Assembly (NCBI RefSeq): GCF_015706575.1
Contig: NW_024037072.1
Span: forward strand, 17,423,162-17,487,161
Length of the DNA: 64,000 bases
Direction: 5' to 3'
Origin: Patiria miniata
Lineage: Eukaryota; Echinodermata; Asteroidea; Valvatida; Asterinidae
The first letter of the stretch is position 1. Every line of letters starts with the position of its first letter. Both the position numbers and the translations under genes were made by a program. The notes under the pieces were generated by a model. The model saw only the letters and a list, made by a program, of their open reading frames with translations. It was not told the DNA's origin and made no database searches. Positions 32,256 to 44,283 of this stretch are shown here, one piece after another.

Positions 32256-33605
32256 GCCTAGTTGGAATACCAAACTGGCTTATTAATGACTGTGATAAGA
32301 GCCCTTTTATGATTGTCGGTGATTTCAATGCTAGTCTTACTCGCCAATATAATCTCTGTAGTAACTGGTATAAAAACACGCCCTTATAATATAAAATAGT
32401 CTTATCATGTACGATTTTGTTATGCGATAACGATGTCAGTGTGTGTAGTTTTGCTTTTAAAGAAGACGTGAATTTTACGTACTTTAAAGGTCTAGCAAAC
32501 ATATCTTGACCATGTAATTGTTAATGATTTTTTACCTGCCATGGTGAAGAGTAGCCAGCTTATTCATTCATTCCCTGATAATACCAGCGATCATCTACCT
32601 CAAATCACAACTTTTGAACTGCAAGTTAATAGCTCATGCTCCAACACAAATGAGCAGCAACTCAAAAATACTGGCCTGCACCCGCATCCTAAATTCTACC
32701 GGGCCGGATGATGAAAACTTCCGCTCGCAATTTACTAGTAAAAACAAATATTGCTCTGGATAAATTAGATTGTTCTATTTTATCTTGCAGTTCAATGGAT
32801 GATGCTCAGGGTGCCGTTGACAATGTCTGCAGCAGGTTGACAACCGCCAATCACGATTCTGCCAAAAATTGCAACACCAAGCCTCTTAAAAACCATCACA
32901 CTAAGAGAGTTCATTGGTGAAATAACAACTGTTCTATTGTCAGAAACAGACACAGATTCTTGTATAAATTTCGCGGCAGTGTAACAGGCCCAAATCTGGA
33001 CACATTTTTCATTGTTACAAGCTCGCCAAAAAAGATAACAGGCGTATATATCTGCAGGCGGATGGTCATTAACGTTACTTGTAGAAAATACAACACTCTC
33101 AATAAATAAGAAATTTTGGAAAGCCGTAACAAAATTTGGGAGGACCGATTCAAATTCAAATACATCTAAAATTTAACAGGCTAAAATCTCTGTCAAAAAC
33201 AAATCTCAAAAACTGTTTAATTCGGTCTTCGACTCCAAGCATTTCACTGCCGATTCCATTTATAGATTCCGCAAATTCGTAACAAAAAGTCTGCCCCTGG
33301 GCCAGATGGAATCGAGGCTGATCACTTAAAACATAGTGTAAACACTAAAATACTTGGGTTTTTTTGACAACATTTTTAATGTTTGCTCCAGATTTGGCCA
33401 TGTTCCAACCAGTTTTCATGAGGGTAGTCTTGTACCCATACTCAAGAAACAAAATGTTAATCATTTTCAACCGAATAACTATCGGCTTATCATTAATACC
33501 TTTTCTAAAGTTTTTCAGTTTTGTTTTCTGGAATTGTGTGCAAATATGGAATTTGACCCTTTGCAATTTGGTTTCATCAGTACTAGGGGTACAGCCATGG
33601 CTGCA
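32256..33605 (+). pseudogene. Plus-strand LINE: endonuclease and RT start (split copy, part 1)
   Basis: Endonuclease motifs are readable as PFMIVGDFNASLTRQ near 32310 and NTSDHLPQITTF near 32590. The RT start follows at 33290-33600, with PGPDGIEADHLK-like, VPTSFHEGSLVPILKK, PNNYRLI and FGFISTRGTAMAA. The frame breaks at 33605, where a DNA transposon inserted, and resumes at 41884. Stops and frame changes elsewhere make it a relic. Confidence 0.8.
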
Positions 33606-36528
33606 CACTGTAAAAAAAAAATCCCGAACATTTTTTTAGCATTCCCGGTGTAGTCCGCGATGAGACGAGAGCCCGAAAACGCTTTAGTTTTCGAGATACG
33701 CGATCTGGTCCAACGAATTTTATAAAACTTTCCAGACATGTAGATAATGATGAACCATATCTAAAAAAAAAATTGTTCCCCGATCCACAGTTTGTTTGGG
33801 AACAAGAAAATCTGGGATAAAAATACCGAAAATTCGGCATGAGAAACAGCGCCCGCTATTGACACAGTCAGAAACCTTTTCGCACGCAATGAGCGCTTGC
33901 CAGATAATACCGGTGTAGCGCGAATATCCGACTCCATGAAATGTGGACTCGTTGGTAGTCCTGCGCACGCGTGAGTACAATACTATGCTATTTTTAGGAT
34001 CGTTTCGGGAGAGTGACCTGTCACGTGCGAGGGATCAACCAATAATAGGGAAATAGGGGTCCGATTTTCATAGGAGTCGGATTTTCATGTGACACCGGTA
34101 CATCTTTCAAGTTCCATATAAGATTGAAGTGGTTAGCTACATAAATAAGAACGCAACAACTCACCCTATAGTTCGTCTTATGGACACCGACGACGAAGTC
34201 GAAGCAATCCGAGTAATACGCGAGTGTATAGCAATCCAATGGGGGCGAGCACACGCGAAGTCCGTGGGGGCGAGTTGGCCCGCGAAAGTGCTTCTCGATT
34301 TCGCGAGAAAAAGTCTCCCTCAAACGAGGTGAGTTCGCTCAAAGATCGTCAACTGCACGATCCAAAATAAAGTACAATAAAAACTGGATACAACTGTACA
34401 AATGCTGATACTTTCAGCAAGTTCCGAGCTGGAATAAATCACGGAGAAAGTTCCGATAACTGTGAATGACTTTCACCACGAGGTGACACGAGAAGAAAAG
34501 ATGGCTGACCTAGCACGCTCATTAGCATAAGGTCAAAGTTGAAAAGGGCACCACAAGATCATGCATTACAGATCAAATACGTCTAAGCTGTTGCCAAATA
34601 GCAGCATTCAGAAAGCGAATTCATCGTATATTAATCAATTAGACGAATTTAAATTCTGACTAACAAGGTTTTGCTTAGACTAGACAAAATCGATCCCTGG
34701 TACGAAAACATATACTAGTTCTTTGAATTTGCTTTAACTGAATTTTAAATTGTCACACAACCTAAAGACGAAATTAAACGTTGGAAGTGCACTTAATCGA
34801 TGGTGATGGACGAATATGAATCTTAGAACGGGTGAATTCGAATGATAAACGTTATAAAATAGCCGGGAAACCTATATAATAAAATTTAATTCATTTATTT
34901 AGTATTCTTTTTGGCGGGGGGGGTTTAAACTTGCACAGTTGTTACCCACACAAAATGAATGGTGTTTAATTTAGGCCCCAAAAAAAAATATTCGGTCTCT
35001 GGTCAGACCAAAGTTCCGGAATTGATGCGGCCACGCGGCTTTTTTTTTTTTTTTTTTTGCTTTTTTTTTTTTCTTCAAGCTTGGATTGTACAGACAAGGT
35101 GGGTACTATTTTGCTTTTTTGGTGTCCTCGTGTACATTGGTGGCCTCCATAATTCGCCTTGGTGTTTCCGATCATTTGCCTTGGTGCAATTTCCCATTCC
35201 TTGGTGCTCTTTGGTAAAAAAAAAAGTGAGGAGGTGCGGAAATAGAGGGCGCTGTTGGAGCTACCGCGGAACATTTTGGAAAAAAAAAGATCGACGCGCA
35301 TGATTAAAATCGAGGCGCGCGCTGACCAGAGACCGACTTATTTTTTTTTTTTTGGCCTTACATAAGTTTGTTCAATCTGTATTGAATGAGCATTACTCGT
35401 TTATTTTCAACTAACCAAACCAGCTATAACTATGAGCACCTGTATACATTGCAGGCCGATTAGATAAATGTTGTATAACATATCAAAAGTCTCATCAAAT
35501 TGTTTGCAAACTTTTTTTAAGTAGAGAATATAAATTTATATTTCCCTATTTGGAAGCTGTAAGTGGCAACATAACAGCTGCAATTTGTTTCAGCCGAAAC
35601 CGTTTTACCTTTTTTATTATTTTGAATATTGTTTTTAAGAACCGATTCATTATTTTGTTGTTGCTCCGTCCATTCCGTGAAACCACATATAACCCAACGG
35701 CCCACCTGCTTCCTTTTTTGAGGCTGCATCAAATTTGTATTACTTTTTTTTTATTTCAGGCATAACATTTTTAAAGATGTTGCAGAAGTTCAGATACTCC
35801 ACCAAATGTCATGCACTTAAATTATTTTTGAAAACATGTTACTCTGAGATAAGAGTTAACAAAATACAGATATGAGGTTTATAAAATCGATGTTAAGCTA
35901 AATACATAACAATGTTAACATTCAATCTTAAATTTATAACGTGTTCATTTCATGTTGGACAAAACTGTAACGGTAATATTTTTGCATTCCGATGAGAAAT
36001 AACAAAATTCCAGAATATAATAAAAATAAAGTTTTATCTAAACTGTGTATAGGAAAAAGAACTTATTGGCCGCGTTTGGGCGGGTCTTAATTGTTCTTGA
36101 CACGGGACCGGGTATATCATTCTTGCAAACAACCACGGATAGCTGCATGGTGTGAGATCCTTTTTCCGGTGCAGTGTTCGTGGGTCGTGTTCCCGCCGTT
36201 CGAGCGCGAGAACAATAATAACTACTCGCGTCAGACCGCCCGAACTCGGAGTTGGACGGCCATTGCGTGAGAAAAGGTTTCTGACTGTGTCAATAGGGGG
36301 CGCTGTTTCTTATGTTTTTTTCTCGTGTAGAATTTTAGGCATTTTTATCCCAGATTTGTTCATTCCCAAACAAACTGTGGAGTTTTATAAAATTCAGCGA
36401 ACCAGACCGCGTGGCGAGCGAAAAAAAGGCCTCGTCCCACGGACTAGTATTCTTTACGGGTTTGCGCCGTGTTTCGTTCAACCAGTATTGTGAAGAGACG
36501 ATTTACGGGCAATTCCCGTAAAAAGTGT
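33606..36528. mobile_element. Element with long (about 350-bp) inverted terminal repeats
   Basis: The left part (33606-34000) is matched in inverse orientation by 36150-36528. Shared blocks include GAATTTTATAAAACT, CACAGTTTGTTTGGGAA, ATCTGGGATAAAAAT and GACACAGTCAGAAACCTTTT. The right end reads CCCGTAAAAAGTG. No target duplication fits these ends, so the left end is probably shared with the larger insertion, or the right end is internal. The interior 34000-36150 has no recognisable transposase. Confidence 0.6.
34974..35357. mobile_element. Harbinger-like MITE, copy A
   Basis: The ends are GGCCCCAAAAAAAAATA...TTTTTTTTTGGCC, flanked by TTA (34971-34973 and 35358-35360). Subterminal inverted segments read TCGGTCTCTGGTCAG and CTGACCAGAGACCGA. 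A TTA duplication and GG-start ends suit PIF/Harbinger. It is nearly identical to copy C at 59311. Confidence 0.8.
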
Positions 36529-36837
36529 TTCCGCATTGCATTCTGGGACTGCGTTTGGTGCAGTGTTGTAGTCGAGTACCAAAAGTCGAGTCCTGGGCCA
36601 AAAATCCGAGTTTGAGTTTTTCACAGAGTCCGAGTACGGGCCGAGTACGAGTACAAAGATATCGAGTACATCCCGAGTACATTTTTAAACTAAAGCATTA
36701 TGGATATAATAACCGTTACTTACATTTGATATGTAAAGTAATTACCCAGTATTCCAAGAAATTAACACAAACATATTAAAAAGTGTTGTTTTTGCTGGGA
36801 ATTCTTGATTTATTGACGATCTTCCTCATTCTTAAGG

Positions 36838-37092
36838 TTAGGACAAGAGTCGAAGGTGCTTATTGAAGTTGGAAGTTGTTCCAGACTTCTCCAAAATCCG
36901 CAGCCCACATGACTTGCATAGTGCACTCTGCTGCTTCTGTCCGTTAGCGAAATATTCCTTGTGATCTCTAAACCCCCAAGATATAATTTCTGACGAAGAA
37001 GACATGTCTACTTCTGGATCGAACTCGCCGCCATGCGCCAGAGAATGTGACGCGTTTCCAACAAAGAGTGATGTGCACAACCTCTTCCCCAT
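36838..37092 (-). pseudogene. hAT transposase N-terminal BED zinc finger
   Basis: The frame contains SWGFRDHKEYFANGQ, then ALCKSCG, then GTTSNFNKHL, which is the C-x2-C-xn-H pattern of a BED finger with the aromatic start typical of hAT transposases and ZBED proteins. The frame ends shortly after; no RNase H-fold catalytic domain or hATC region follows. It is a remnant. Confidence 0.75.
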
Positions 37093-37395
37093 GGATACGA
37101 TCTTTCCGCGCCTTGTTACATAGAAAATGCCTCGTGTGATGAACGCACAAGCAGCCCATGGAAAGAAGGTTGCGATTTATTTCGCTGGTAGTCTTGTAGT
37201 ATTCAGTAGGAATAGGACAGTAAAAAATGTGCACCATTGATACTGCAAGCGCTGCCAATACCCATTCACGAATACTCGATTTAGAGTCGATAAAGAATAC
37301 AGCGCAACACTTTCATCATTTTCATATACACTCTGTGAAATTTTTGGTCAAAGTTTAGTATCGAAAAATTAGTATCGAAAAAATCCGAATTTTCT

Positions 37396-39750
37396 CTCGA
37401 GTATGGTGGCTTTAAAGGGACATCGCAAATATATATTGACGCCAATATTGACGCCAATATTCACGACATGGCCCCAATGTCGCAAATATTGACGCCAATA
37501 TTGACGCCAATATTCACGACATGGAGCCAAGTCGCAAATATTGACCCCAATATTGACGCCAATATTCACGACATGGACCCAAGTCGCAAATATTGACGCC
37601 AATATTCACGCCAATATTCACGCCAATATTCACGTCTTTGCCCAAGTCGCAAACCCACTCAGGCGTGATTTTTTTTTCACAGCAACTTGGGGTGTCCGTT
37701 ACCCACACAGTCTGGCACCCAGACACACCTATCTATGGCTGAACGTTCGTCGTGAGGCGCAGCGCGAGCCATTGATGTACCTGTACATTGGACGCAAGGT
37801 GACCGTTTTAGCCGATTTTCGGCTAACTTTGACAGATTTTTTTTTTAAAAACGAGAGTTTGACAGAAAATTTGACAGAATGGATTTTTTGGGGGCAGATT
37901 TCTGGCACTGGCAATTCTGCAAAAATGGTTGTCAATTTGATTTGATGAGAACAGCAAATTTGAACAAAAAAATGGTACATATGTTTAAAAAAGCTTCAAT
38001 CCTTTCAAACAAACCCTGGCACAATGGGACAGGTTGGCTGGTCTAGGCAAATACTTTTCGCAAAGTTGCCCTTTTTGTTTTTGGGACTCGATCGAGTCTT
38101 ATTAGCCTTCGCTTGAGTTGAGTCGAGTCTTCTGATGAGGGACTCGAGTCGAGTCGAGTCATTTGCTTGCAGTGACTCGAGTCGAGTCGAGTCATTTGCT
38201 CGCAGTGACTCGAGTCGAGTCGAGTCATTTACCTTTAGGGACTTGAGTCGAGTAACCAAAAATTGTGACTCGAGTTGGACTCGAGTCGAGTAACCAAAAT
38301 TTGTTACTTGAGTCGGACTCAAGTCGAGTCGTTGACTCGAGTCATTACAACGTTGTAATGACTCGCGACTCGACTCGAGTCCGACTCGAGTCACAATTTT
38401 TGGTGAGTCACTGCGAGCAAATGACTCGAGACGACTCGAGTCACTCATCAGAAGACTCGACTTGACTCAAGCCAAGGCTAATAAGACTCGATCGAGTCCC
38501 AAAATTAAAAAGCGCAACTTTGCGAAAAGTATTTGCGATGACGGTGCAAAATGTATGCTCACTTTACTTTGCGAATAGCAGTCATGTACAAATATACGAG
38601 TGTCACAGACTCCAACCTAATTTGGTTCTAGAATGCACAAAATACTATCCGGGAACCAGATTTTTAAACACATTTTCTAATTCGCTGTTTCATCGTTGGT
38701 TTTGGGCGATTTCTTATAAAGCTTTTGGATCGGAACGCTCGCTTAAGTTAATGGCCTCCTTTTATAAATTTTGGTATACATAGTGTTCAAATAATCGTGA
38801 CTCGGACTGACTCGAGCTAAATATTTGACTCGACTCGACTCGACTCGACCTTTTGACCTAATGACTCGACTCGATTTGAGTCACTTCTTTAAAATGACTC
38901 GACTCGACTCAAGTCACTTCTTTAAAATGACTCGACTCAACTCGAGTCACAAAAATCAGTGACTCGTTACAGCTCTGGGTCTAGGTGCTGAAGTTCACTG
39001 GAAACATCGTCGTGGCCGGATCCACGTTTTACCCGAAATTAACGGGATATTTTCATAACATCCTTATGTGACTATAGATTGGTTACAATGTGAGTTGAAC
39101 CTTAATTAAGGTAATACTTCCAATCTACATGTGATTTTAAGTGTTTATAGTGTATTTCGAGTAATTCTAGGGAATTTGGCAGATTTTTGATAAATCTAAC
39201 AGATTTTTTATGTGCATTTAGCACAATTTGGCTCTGACCTTACGGTCACACTGATTGAACGTCCGTGTCCTTGCAGCGAAGGAAGTTCGCGCTAACACAA
39301 ACACAATATTAAAACGTGTGTGCTGTAGAGTAGGGTGCGCCAGACAAGTTGCTTGAATCGCTACCTAGGTTGCTAAAAAAAAAAGGGAGAATATTCACGC
39401 CTGAGTGGGTTTGCGACTTAGGCCATGTCGTGAATATTGGCGTCAATATTGGCGTCAATATTTGCGACATGGAGACCATGTCGTGAATATTGGCGTCAAT
39501 ATTGGCGTCAATATTAGCGACATGGAGGCTATGTCGTGAATATTGGCGTCAATATTTGCGACTTGGAGACCATGTCGTGTGAATATTGGCGTCAGTATTG
39601 GCGTCAATATTTGCGACTTGGGTTCATGTCGTGAATATTGGCGTCAATATTGGCGTCAATATTTGCGACTTGGGTCCAATGCTCGAATATTGGCGTCAAT
39701 ATTGGCGTCAATATATATGTGCGATGTCCCTTTAAAGACACCATACTCGA
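37396..39750. repeat. Palindromic minisatellite pair inside the hAT
   Basis: The left arm (37396-37680) has about four units of roughly 51 bp built from GACGCCAATATT blocks and CACGACATGG...CAAGTCGCAAAT. The right arm (39390-39750) has about six units in inverse orientation. The outer borders match as CTTTAAAGGGACATCGC and its complement, and the inner borders as CCCACTCAGGCGTGA and its complement. This looks like a transposon whose terminal repeats expanded into minisatellites. Confidence 0.8.
38048..38977. mobile_element. hAT-like element with GAGTC arrays and an inverted end duplication
   Basis: It is flanked by an 8-bp duplication GGTCTAGG (38040-38047 and 38978-38985). The right end is a hAT-type CAGAGCTGTAACGAGTC (read inward). 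At the left the normal end is missing. Instead 38048-38349 is an inverted copy of 38350-38537, fused at a perfect palindrome TCATTACAACGTTGTAATGA (38341-38360). The fused ends lack the outer CAGA of the terminal repeat. Arms consist of GACTCGAGTC-type repeats. Confidence 0.7.
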
Positions 39751-40496
39751 GTACTGCGCGACTGGGATCGAGTTTACATAGTACAATTTGTCGAGTTAAG
39801 GGACGAGTCCGAGTACAAAACTACGAGTACGTGCCGAGTACTTGGTGTTTTTTTTTCGAGTACTTATGATCGAGTACGCTCCAAGTACTTATTGGTACTC
39901 GAGTTGTACTCGAGTTCAAGTTCGAGTACGAGTACTCCAACACTGGTTTGGTGTGCCCAAAAATTTTGACTTGCTTAAAATACGGTCTTTTTATCACCAT
40001 GTACACTTAGAGCATATTCCTTAACTCATAAATAAAAAAAAACATCAACGTAACTTTCATCCATAATTTAGTTGGGTTTTATAATACACACTCAACTGCC
40101 TCAACAGTGGACATTTTGTTGTCAAAATGCAAATGGTCAATTTTGCTACAATATCCGCCGGATGCATGCATTACGCGTGTTGAGAGCACGTAGTCCGCCA
40201 TCGGTATGGCTGTACGTGTGCAACGTGTAATGCGGTAGTGCTTTGCATGAGACTTGACTGCTTCTACATAGATGGGCTGGATGTATTTTGTGCTCACAGA
40301 TCTTCTTCACTAAACCGGTAAGCACATTTAGAGTCGTATCTAATCTGAGTCATTTATTGTCTCATCAACTGTTGTCTTGAATTGCCCAAACACTAGGTTG
40401 AAAGTGAGTTTTTTGTGCATGTTGTTAAGTTGTCATGGTTGTAGTACCTGGAGGCTACATCACATGTTGCAACTGTTTTGAGTGGTAGGCCTAGTA

Positions 40497-41375
40497 TAGG
40501 TTTCCCGGCTATTTTCACACTTGTATCACACGAGTTCCCTATATCGATACTTTAATTTCGTCCCCGATCATCGCCAAGCTCTATTTTCAATTTGGATTTC
40601 AGAAAGCCACTACTAGATTTCATTAAAGGTTCAGTATAATTCAAATTGTTTGCATTCCGATTCGTCCACAATCTTTGAAATTTGTCTCGTGAAGCAATCA
40701 GCGTTGAATTGCCAAGGCAAATTCGTTTTTTTTGTCATTCGTTTTCATGTTGTTGTCATTACATTTCGTCCCTTGTGACTTAAAACGTCACTATTAATTT
40801 GAAGAATTATGCATATTAAAACAATAACAATGCAACATATGTTTCCTTATATGTATAAATAAAAGTGAAATCAAATTAGGTTTTTGCCCTTCACCGACTT
40901 TTTTTAAACACTGTATACTCAGTGTGTTACCTGCCGAGTGAAAGTTGGAAAAATCACTCGGGTGGGACTCGTGTTTGATCTTAATGCTTAGTTTTCATAT
41001 GCTAAGCAAAGAAATATTTGTTAAAAATTAAAATTTAATCAATGCGCAAACAAGTCCAAAGATTGGGCACATTTTCAATGATAACGTTTTAAGTCACCAG
41101 AGACGAAATGTAACGACAAAAACATTAAAACGAATGACAAAAAAACGAATTTGCGCTTTCAATTCAACGCCGATTGCTTCACGAGACGAATTTCAAAGAT
41201 TTTGGACGGATCGGAATGCTTACAGTTTGAATTATACTGAACCTTAAATGAAATCTAGTGGTGGCTTTCTGAAATTCAAATTGAGAATTGAGCTTAGCGA
41301 TGTTCGGGGACGAAATTAAAGTATCGATATAGGGAATTCGTGTGAAACAAGTGTTAAAATAACTGGGAAAACCTA
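40497..41375. mobile_element. MITE with about 300-bp inverted repeats and TA duplication
   Basis: The left arm 40497-40810 and right arm 41085-41375 are inverse copies with about 90% agreement by eye. The ends read TAGGTTTCCCGGCTATTTT, flanked by TA (40495-40496 and 41376-41377), which fits the Tc1/mariner type. A solo end of the same family (AAAATAGCCGGGAAACCTA) lies near 34850-34870. There is no coding content. Confidence 0.8.
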
Positions 41376-41883
41376 TATTAAAGATAACACATTATTTGAG
41401 AGTGGGAAATTTTAAACTGTGTTTTGTTTTGCAGTGAGGACCCCGTTGCAGAGCAAAGTTTTCTGTGGTCAAGTTTACACTGTGTTAGATGGCTTTTCTT
41501 ACATGACCTGCTTAAAAGCAAATTTTCGGAGATTTTAACCAAAAGTTGACTCTGCTCTGCCGCCACCCCCCAAGCCTGAGATGTTTTCCCCAACCATTTA
41601 ACTCACTTCCCCGCCCACCAAGTGCCAATGCCCTGCCCCAACCCCAGCTGGTCTATTACTGCCCCTTTCCCCATGCCACACACCCCAGCTACCCCAAGCC
41701 ACGCCCCCTTGTTCATGCCATTGCATTACGGCAAATTAGCGTTAAATTTACAGAAATGCTTCGCACAATTACGGTCACCGTCATTGCAGGAGTTCATAAC
41801 TTATCGTAATTTTACGGGTTTTTCGTTGGCAACCCGTTTTATTGGCATTTTACAGTAAAATTATGGGCAAATTTTTTACAGTG

Positions 41884-42535
41884 CAGCCACTGTCAGCGAC
41901 GTCATGAAATATTATATAAATAAGGGCTCCACTGTATTCTGTTGCTCTCTCGATGCAGAGGGGGTATTTGATGCTATTCCCCATGATATCATCTTCTATA
42001 AAATACATTATATCTACATTTCAACTCGATTTAGTTTGTCAGATTGTTAACAACACCTCAAAAGCAAGAAACTCCTATGCTCACCTCCTAAACTGCGAGG
42101 CCAATGATGATTTAGCGTACATGAACAATTTAATTGAAAGAGTTAAAATGGTTTTAGCATGCATGATGAATTCTCGTTGCTAAAATGTATTGTAAGTTCA
42201 TCATTCAGACAAAGATTCATCTGTACCGTTGAGAATGTGGACTGTGTCAACCATGGTATTTGTGATAGTGTTAAAATAGTTTCATATCTTAATCAATTTC
42301 CTGATTGTGATGATCTTGGTATTCTTTGTCGACTGCTCAGGTCACAATCTCGTTTGCCTGTCTGAATGATCTGGCCGGCCGTCCTCTAGTGTTACGACTA
42401 TCCTGATGTTAACTTAAATGTTAGGGGTTTTTTTGCATGTTTTTTGCTGTACTTTTACCTATATTCATACATATTTTAAAGCTGTAATTTGTCCTCACCT
42501 ATTATGGGGGTTTTGTTGGAAATAAATACAAATAA
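41884..42535 (+). pseudogene. Plus-strand LINE: RT remainder and 3' end (split copy, part 2)
   Basis: The frame resumes at the DNA-transposon border with the RT palm segment VFCCSLDAEGVFDAIPHD, homologous to the LD.(E)(G/K)AFD motif. RT C-terminal remnants follow (42160-42365) and a tail ending GGAAATAAATACAAATAA near 42535, a plausible LINE 3' terminus. There is no intact catalytic YADD. Confidence 0.75.
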
Positions 42536-43060
42536 CGGCCACGCCCCCATCCGCGCTTTTCGCGCCGCTCATATTCTAAAGTTCAATAGTCTGATCTAAA
42601 ATCGCTTATGTTTCCGTTATCTACAAGTGCCAAGCTATCAAACAAAAGTGGTTTTGTTCTTTTTTTCAAAATGTAAATTTGGCCCTATTTGGCATGGCGC
42701 CAATGAACCTCACTCTGATCTAGCGAAACTTAAGACTGGCCATTCTGTGATCAGGGTCGATGATACTATGCTATAAGACAATCAGGGGATTTGTTCCCAA
42801 AATTTGATTAAACCCTATCAAGCTCCCAGTCAAAAAGCGGCCTGTTGCACTGATATAATCTTGCATTGCGAGCTTGCTCCGAAGACTTGGACAATGAACT
42901 CTTGACCTTGTGATAACCGACGTAGTCAAGACTTCAGATTTAGATGCCGCTAAACGCTCAAGTCATGTCGCCTTTTAGTGGAGCAGCATAGCTGCAGAAT
43001 GTGACAAGAACATAAAACTTCGCATGTCATGCAATGAAGAAAACTGTCTGTAATTTTTTT
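42536..43060. other. No gene recognised
   Basis: This is a mixed-composition spacer between the LINE 3' end and MITE copy B; nothing in it was identified. Confidence 0.4.
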
Positions 43061-43063
43061 TTA

Positions 43064-43435
43064 GGCCAAAAAAAAAGTCTCCGGTTTCTGGTATGGAGCT
43101 TGCCCAAAAAATGATGCGCGCGACGCGGCTTTTTTTTTTTTTTACCTGACTTTTTTGCTTCAAATGTGTGCTGATGACTGCAAATGGTGTCCGACTAATT
43201 AACTTGCAAATATATGGGAGTCCAGAGAGGCCACATAAAGCTTATTCTCGACCATAACCCAATCTAAAAACGCGTTAAAATTGTGCAGCAGCAGTATTCC
43301 AGTCAAACCAGTGAGTTTGGCGGTTTTGGGACATCATCTTTCATAAAAAAAAAAAAAAAAAATTCATTTTGCCGACGCGCATGGCTACGTCGACGCGCGC
43401 GCATACCAGAAACCGGAGACTTTTTTTGTTTGGCC
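43064..43435. mobile_element. Harbinger-like MITE, copy B (diverged)
   Basis: The ends are GGCCAAAAAAAAAGTCTCCGG and its complement, flanked by TTA (43061-43063 and 43436-43438). Subterminal GGTTTCTGGTATG and CATACCAGAAACC pair. It has the same design as copies A and C but a different sequence. Confidence 0.78.
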
Positions 43436-43496
43436 TTATGGAGGCATTTCATATTTGACTCCTTCTGACCGTTGAAGGGCCAATGACCTTTACATA

Positions 43497-43546
43497 TCAC
43501 TTCACTTCGCTTCGTTTCACTTCACTTCACTTCACTTCACTTCACC
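43497..43546. repeat. CACTT microsatellite
   Basis: About ten copies of TCACT(T), with three diverged (CGCTT, CGTTT) near the start. Confidence 0.9.
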
Positions 43547-44283
43547 AGCTGGACTAATTCAATAGGTCCCAAGAAGCATGTGTGCACAAACAAATTTTAG
43601 GGGTGCCTAACCCCTCAAAATAAAAACACACATCAAATATGCCTTGGATTTGTAAGAATTGTTTGTAAAACTTCATACCAGTAAAAGGCCTAGACCTTCT
43701 ATAGCCACTCTAAAAAAAAAAAAACATTCCTAGAAATTGGTAAATAAATAAAGCAAATCTGGGGCAAATCGGTCAGGGGGCGACTTGACACACTCATCCA
43801 CAGACAGACATTTCTTCATCGTTTTCGTCCGATAAATCCCCCTGAATATCCGAATTAGTCATCATTCATCCAAGCACATCAGCTACATAAAGCCGATCTT
43901 TGAAATTTGTACCTGCTATTGAAAAGCGGAAGTGGGCAATCCTCAATTTTAGGCAAAAAAATCAAGGAAAAAGACGGATATATCATAACTCTATGGTTGC
44001 AGTCATGTTGCAAATGATCAATGTGCCCTCAATTGACGTATTTTTTTAAAGGGAGTTCATTCATCAGTCGAGTTTCGCAATGTATATGTATACGAATTCG
44101 TACGCTCGACTGTGAAAGGGTTAATCCGGTTCCGGAGTAGTATTTTGCGCGTTCCAGGACCGCAAGGTGGGAGTCTGTGACACGTTGTATGTCTGTACAC
44201 GACAAGCAGCCGCTATACCGTATTGTATTCGCAATGCGACGTGAACATATTTTGGACCATAAGTCATTGGAAATATTTTTTGA
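43547..44283. other. No gene recognised
   Basis: No coding or transposon structure was seen apart from a poly-A tract at 43713-43724. Confidence 0.4.

Larger units (their letters stand above)
36561..39945 (-). mobile_element. hAT transposon with BED finger, 8-bp target duplication
   Basis: The terminal inverted repeats are CAGTGTTGTAGTCGAGTAC at the left and CAGTGTTGGAGTACTCGTAC at the right (read inward), flanked by a perfect 8-bp duplication GTTTGGTG (36553-36560 and 39946-39953). These are classical hAT features. The subterminal 100-150 bases on both sides consist of degenerate GAGTAC repeats. On the minus strand near the left side lies a BED zinc-finger frame. The catalytic part of the transposase is missing and the interior is filled by other repeats. 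Confidence 0.92.
33606..41883. mobile_element. Composite DNA-transposon insertion with CACTG...CAGTG ends
   Basis: The LINE reading frame is cut exactly between 33605 and 41884. The inserted DNA begins CACTGTAAAAAA and ends TTTTTTACAGTG, with a CA dinucleotide at both borders (33604-33605 and 41884-41885). CACTG termini and 2-3-bp duplications are characteristic of CACTA/EnSpm-type elements; a Chapaev-type alternative would need 4 bp. No transposase of that family is readable. The interior holds several later insertions, listed separately, so it is a non-autonomous or gutted element. Confidence 0.65.

Noticed and set aside
34959..35303. Plus and minus frames rich in F/C/K
   Set aside because: They lie inside Harbinger-like MITE copy A and come from its poly-T/A tracts; the same applies at 59371-59556.
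37440..37680. Possible CRISPR array (regular direct repeats)
   Set aside because: There are no unique spacers. The units are a degenerate minisatellite in a eukaryotic transposon; the same holds for 30280-30612, 39390-39730 and 62475-62977.
38126..38150. CTGATGAGG as a further hammerhead core
   Set aside because: It lies in a GAGTC array and is not followed by a stem and GAAAC; chance match.
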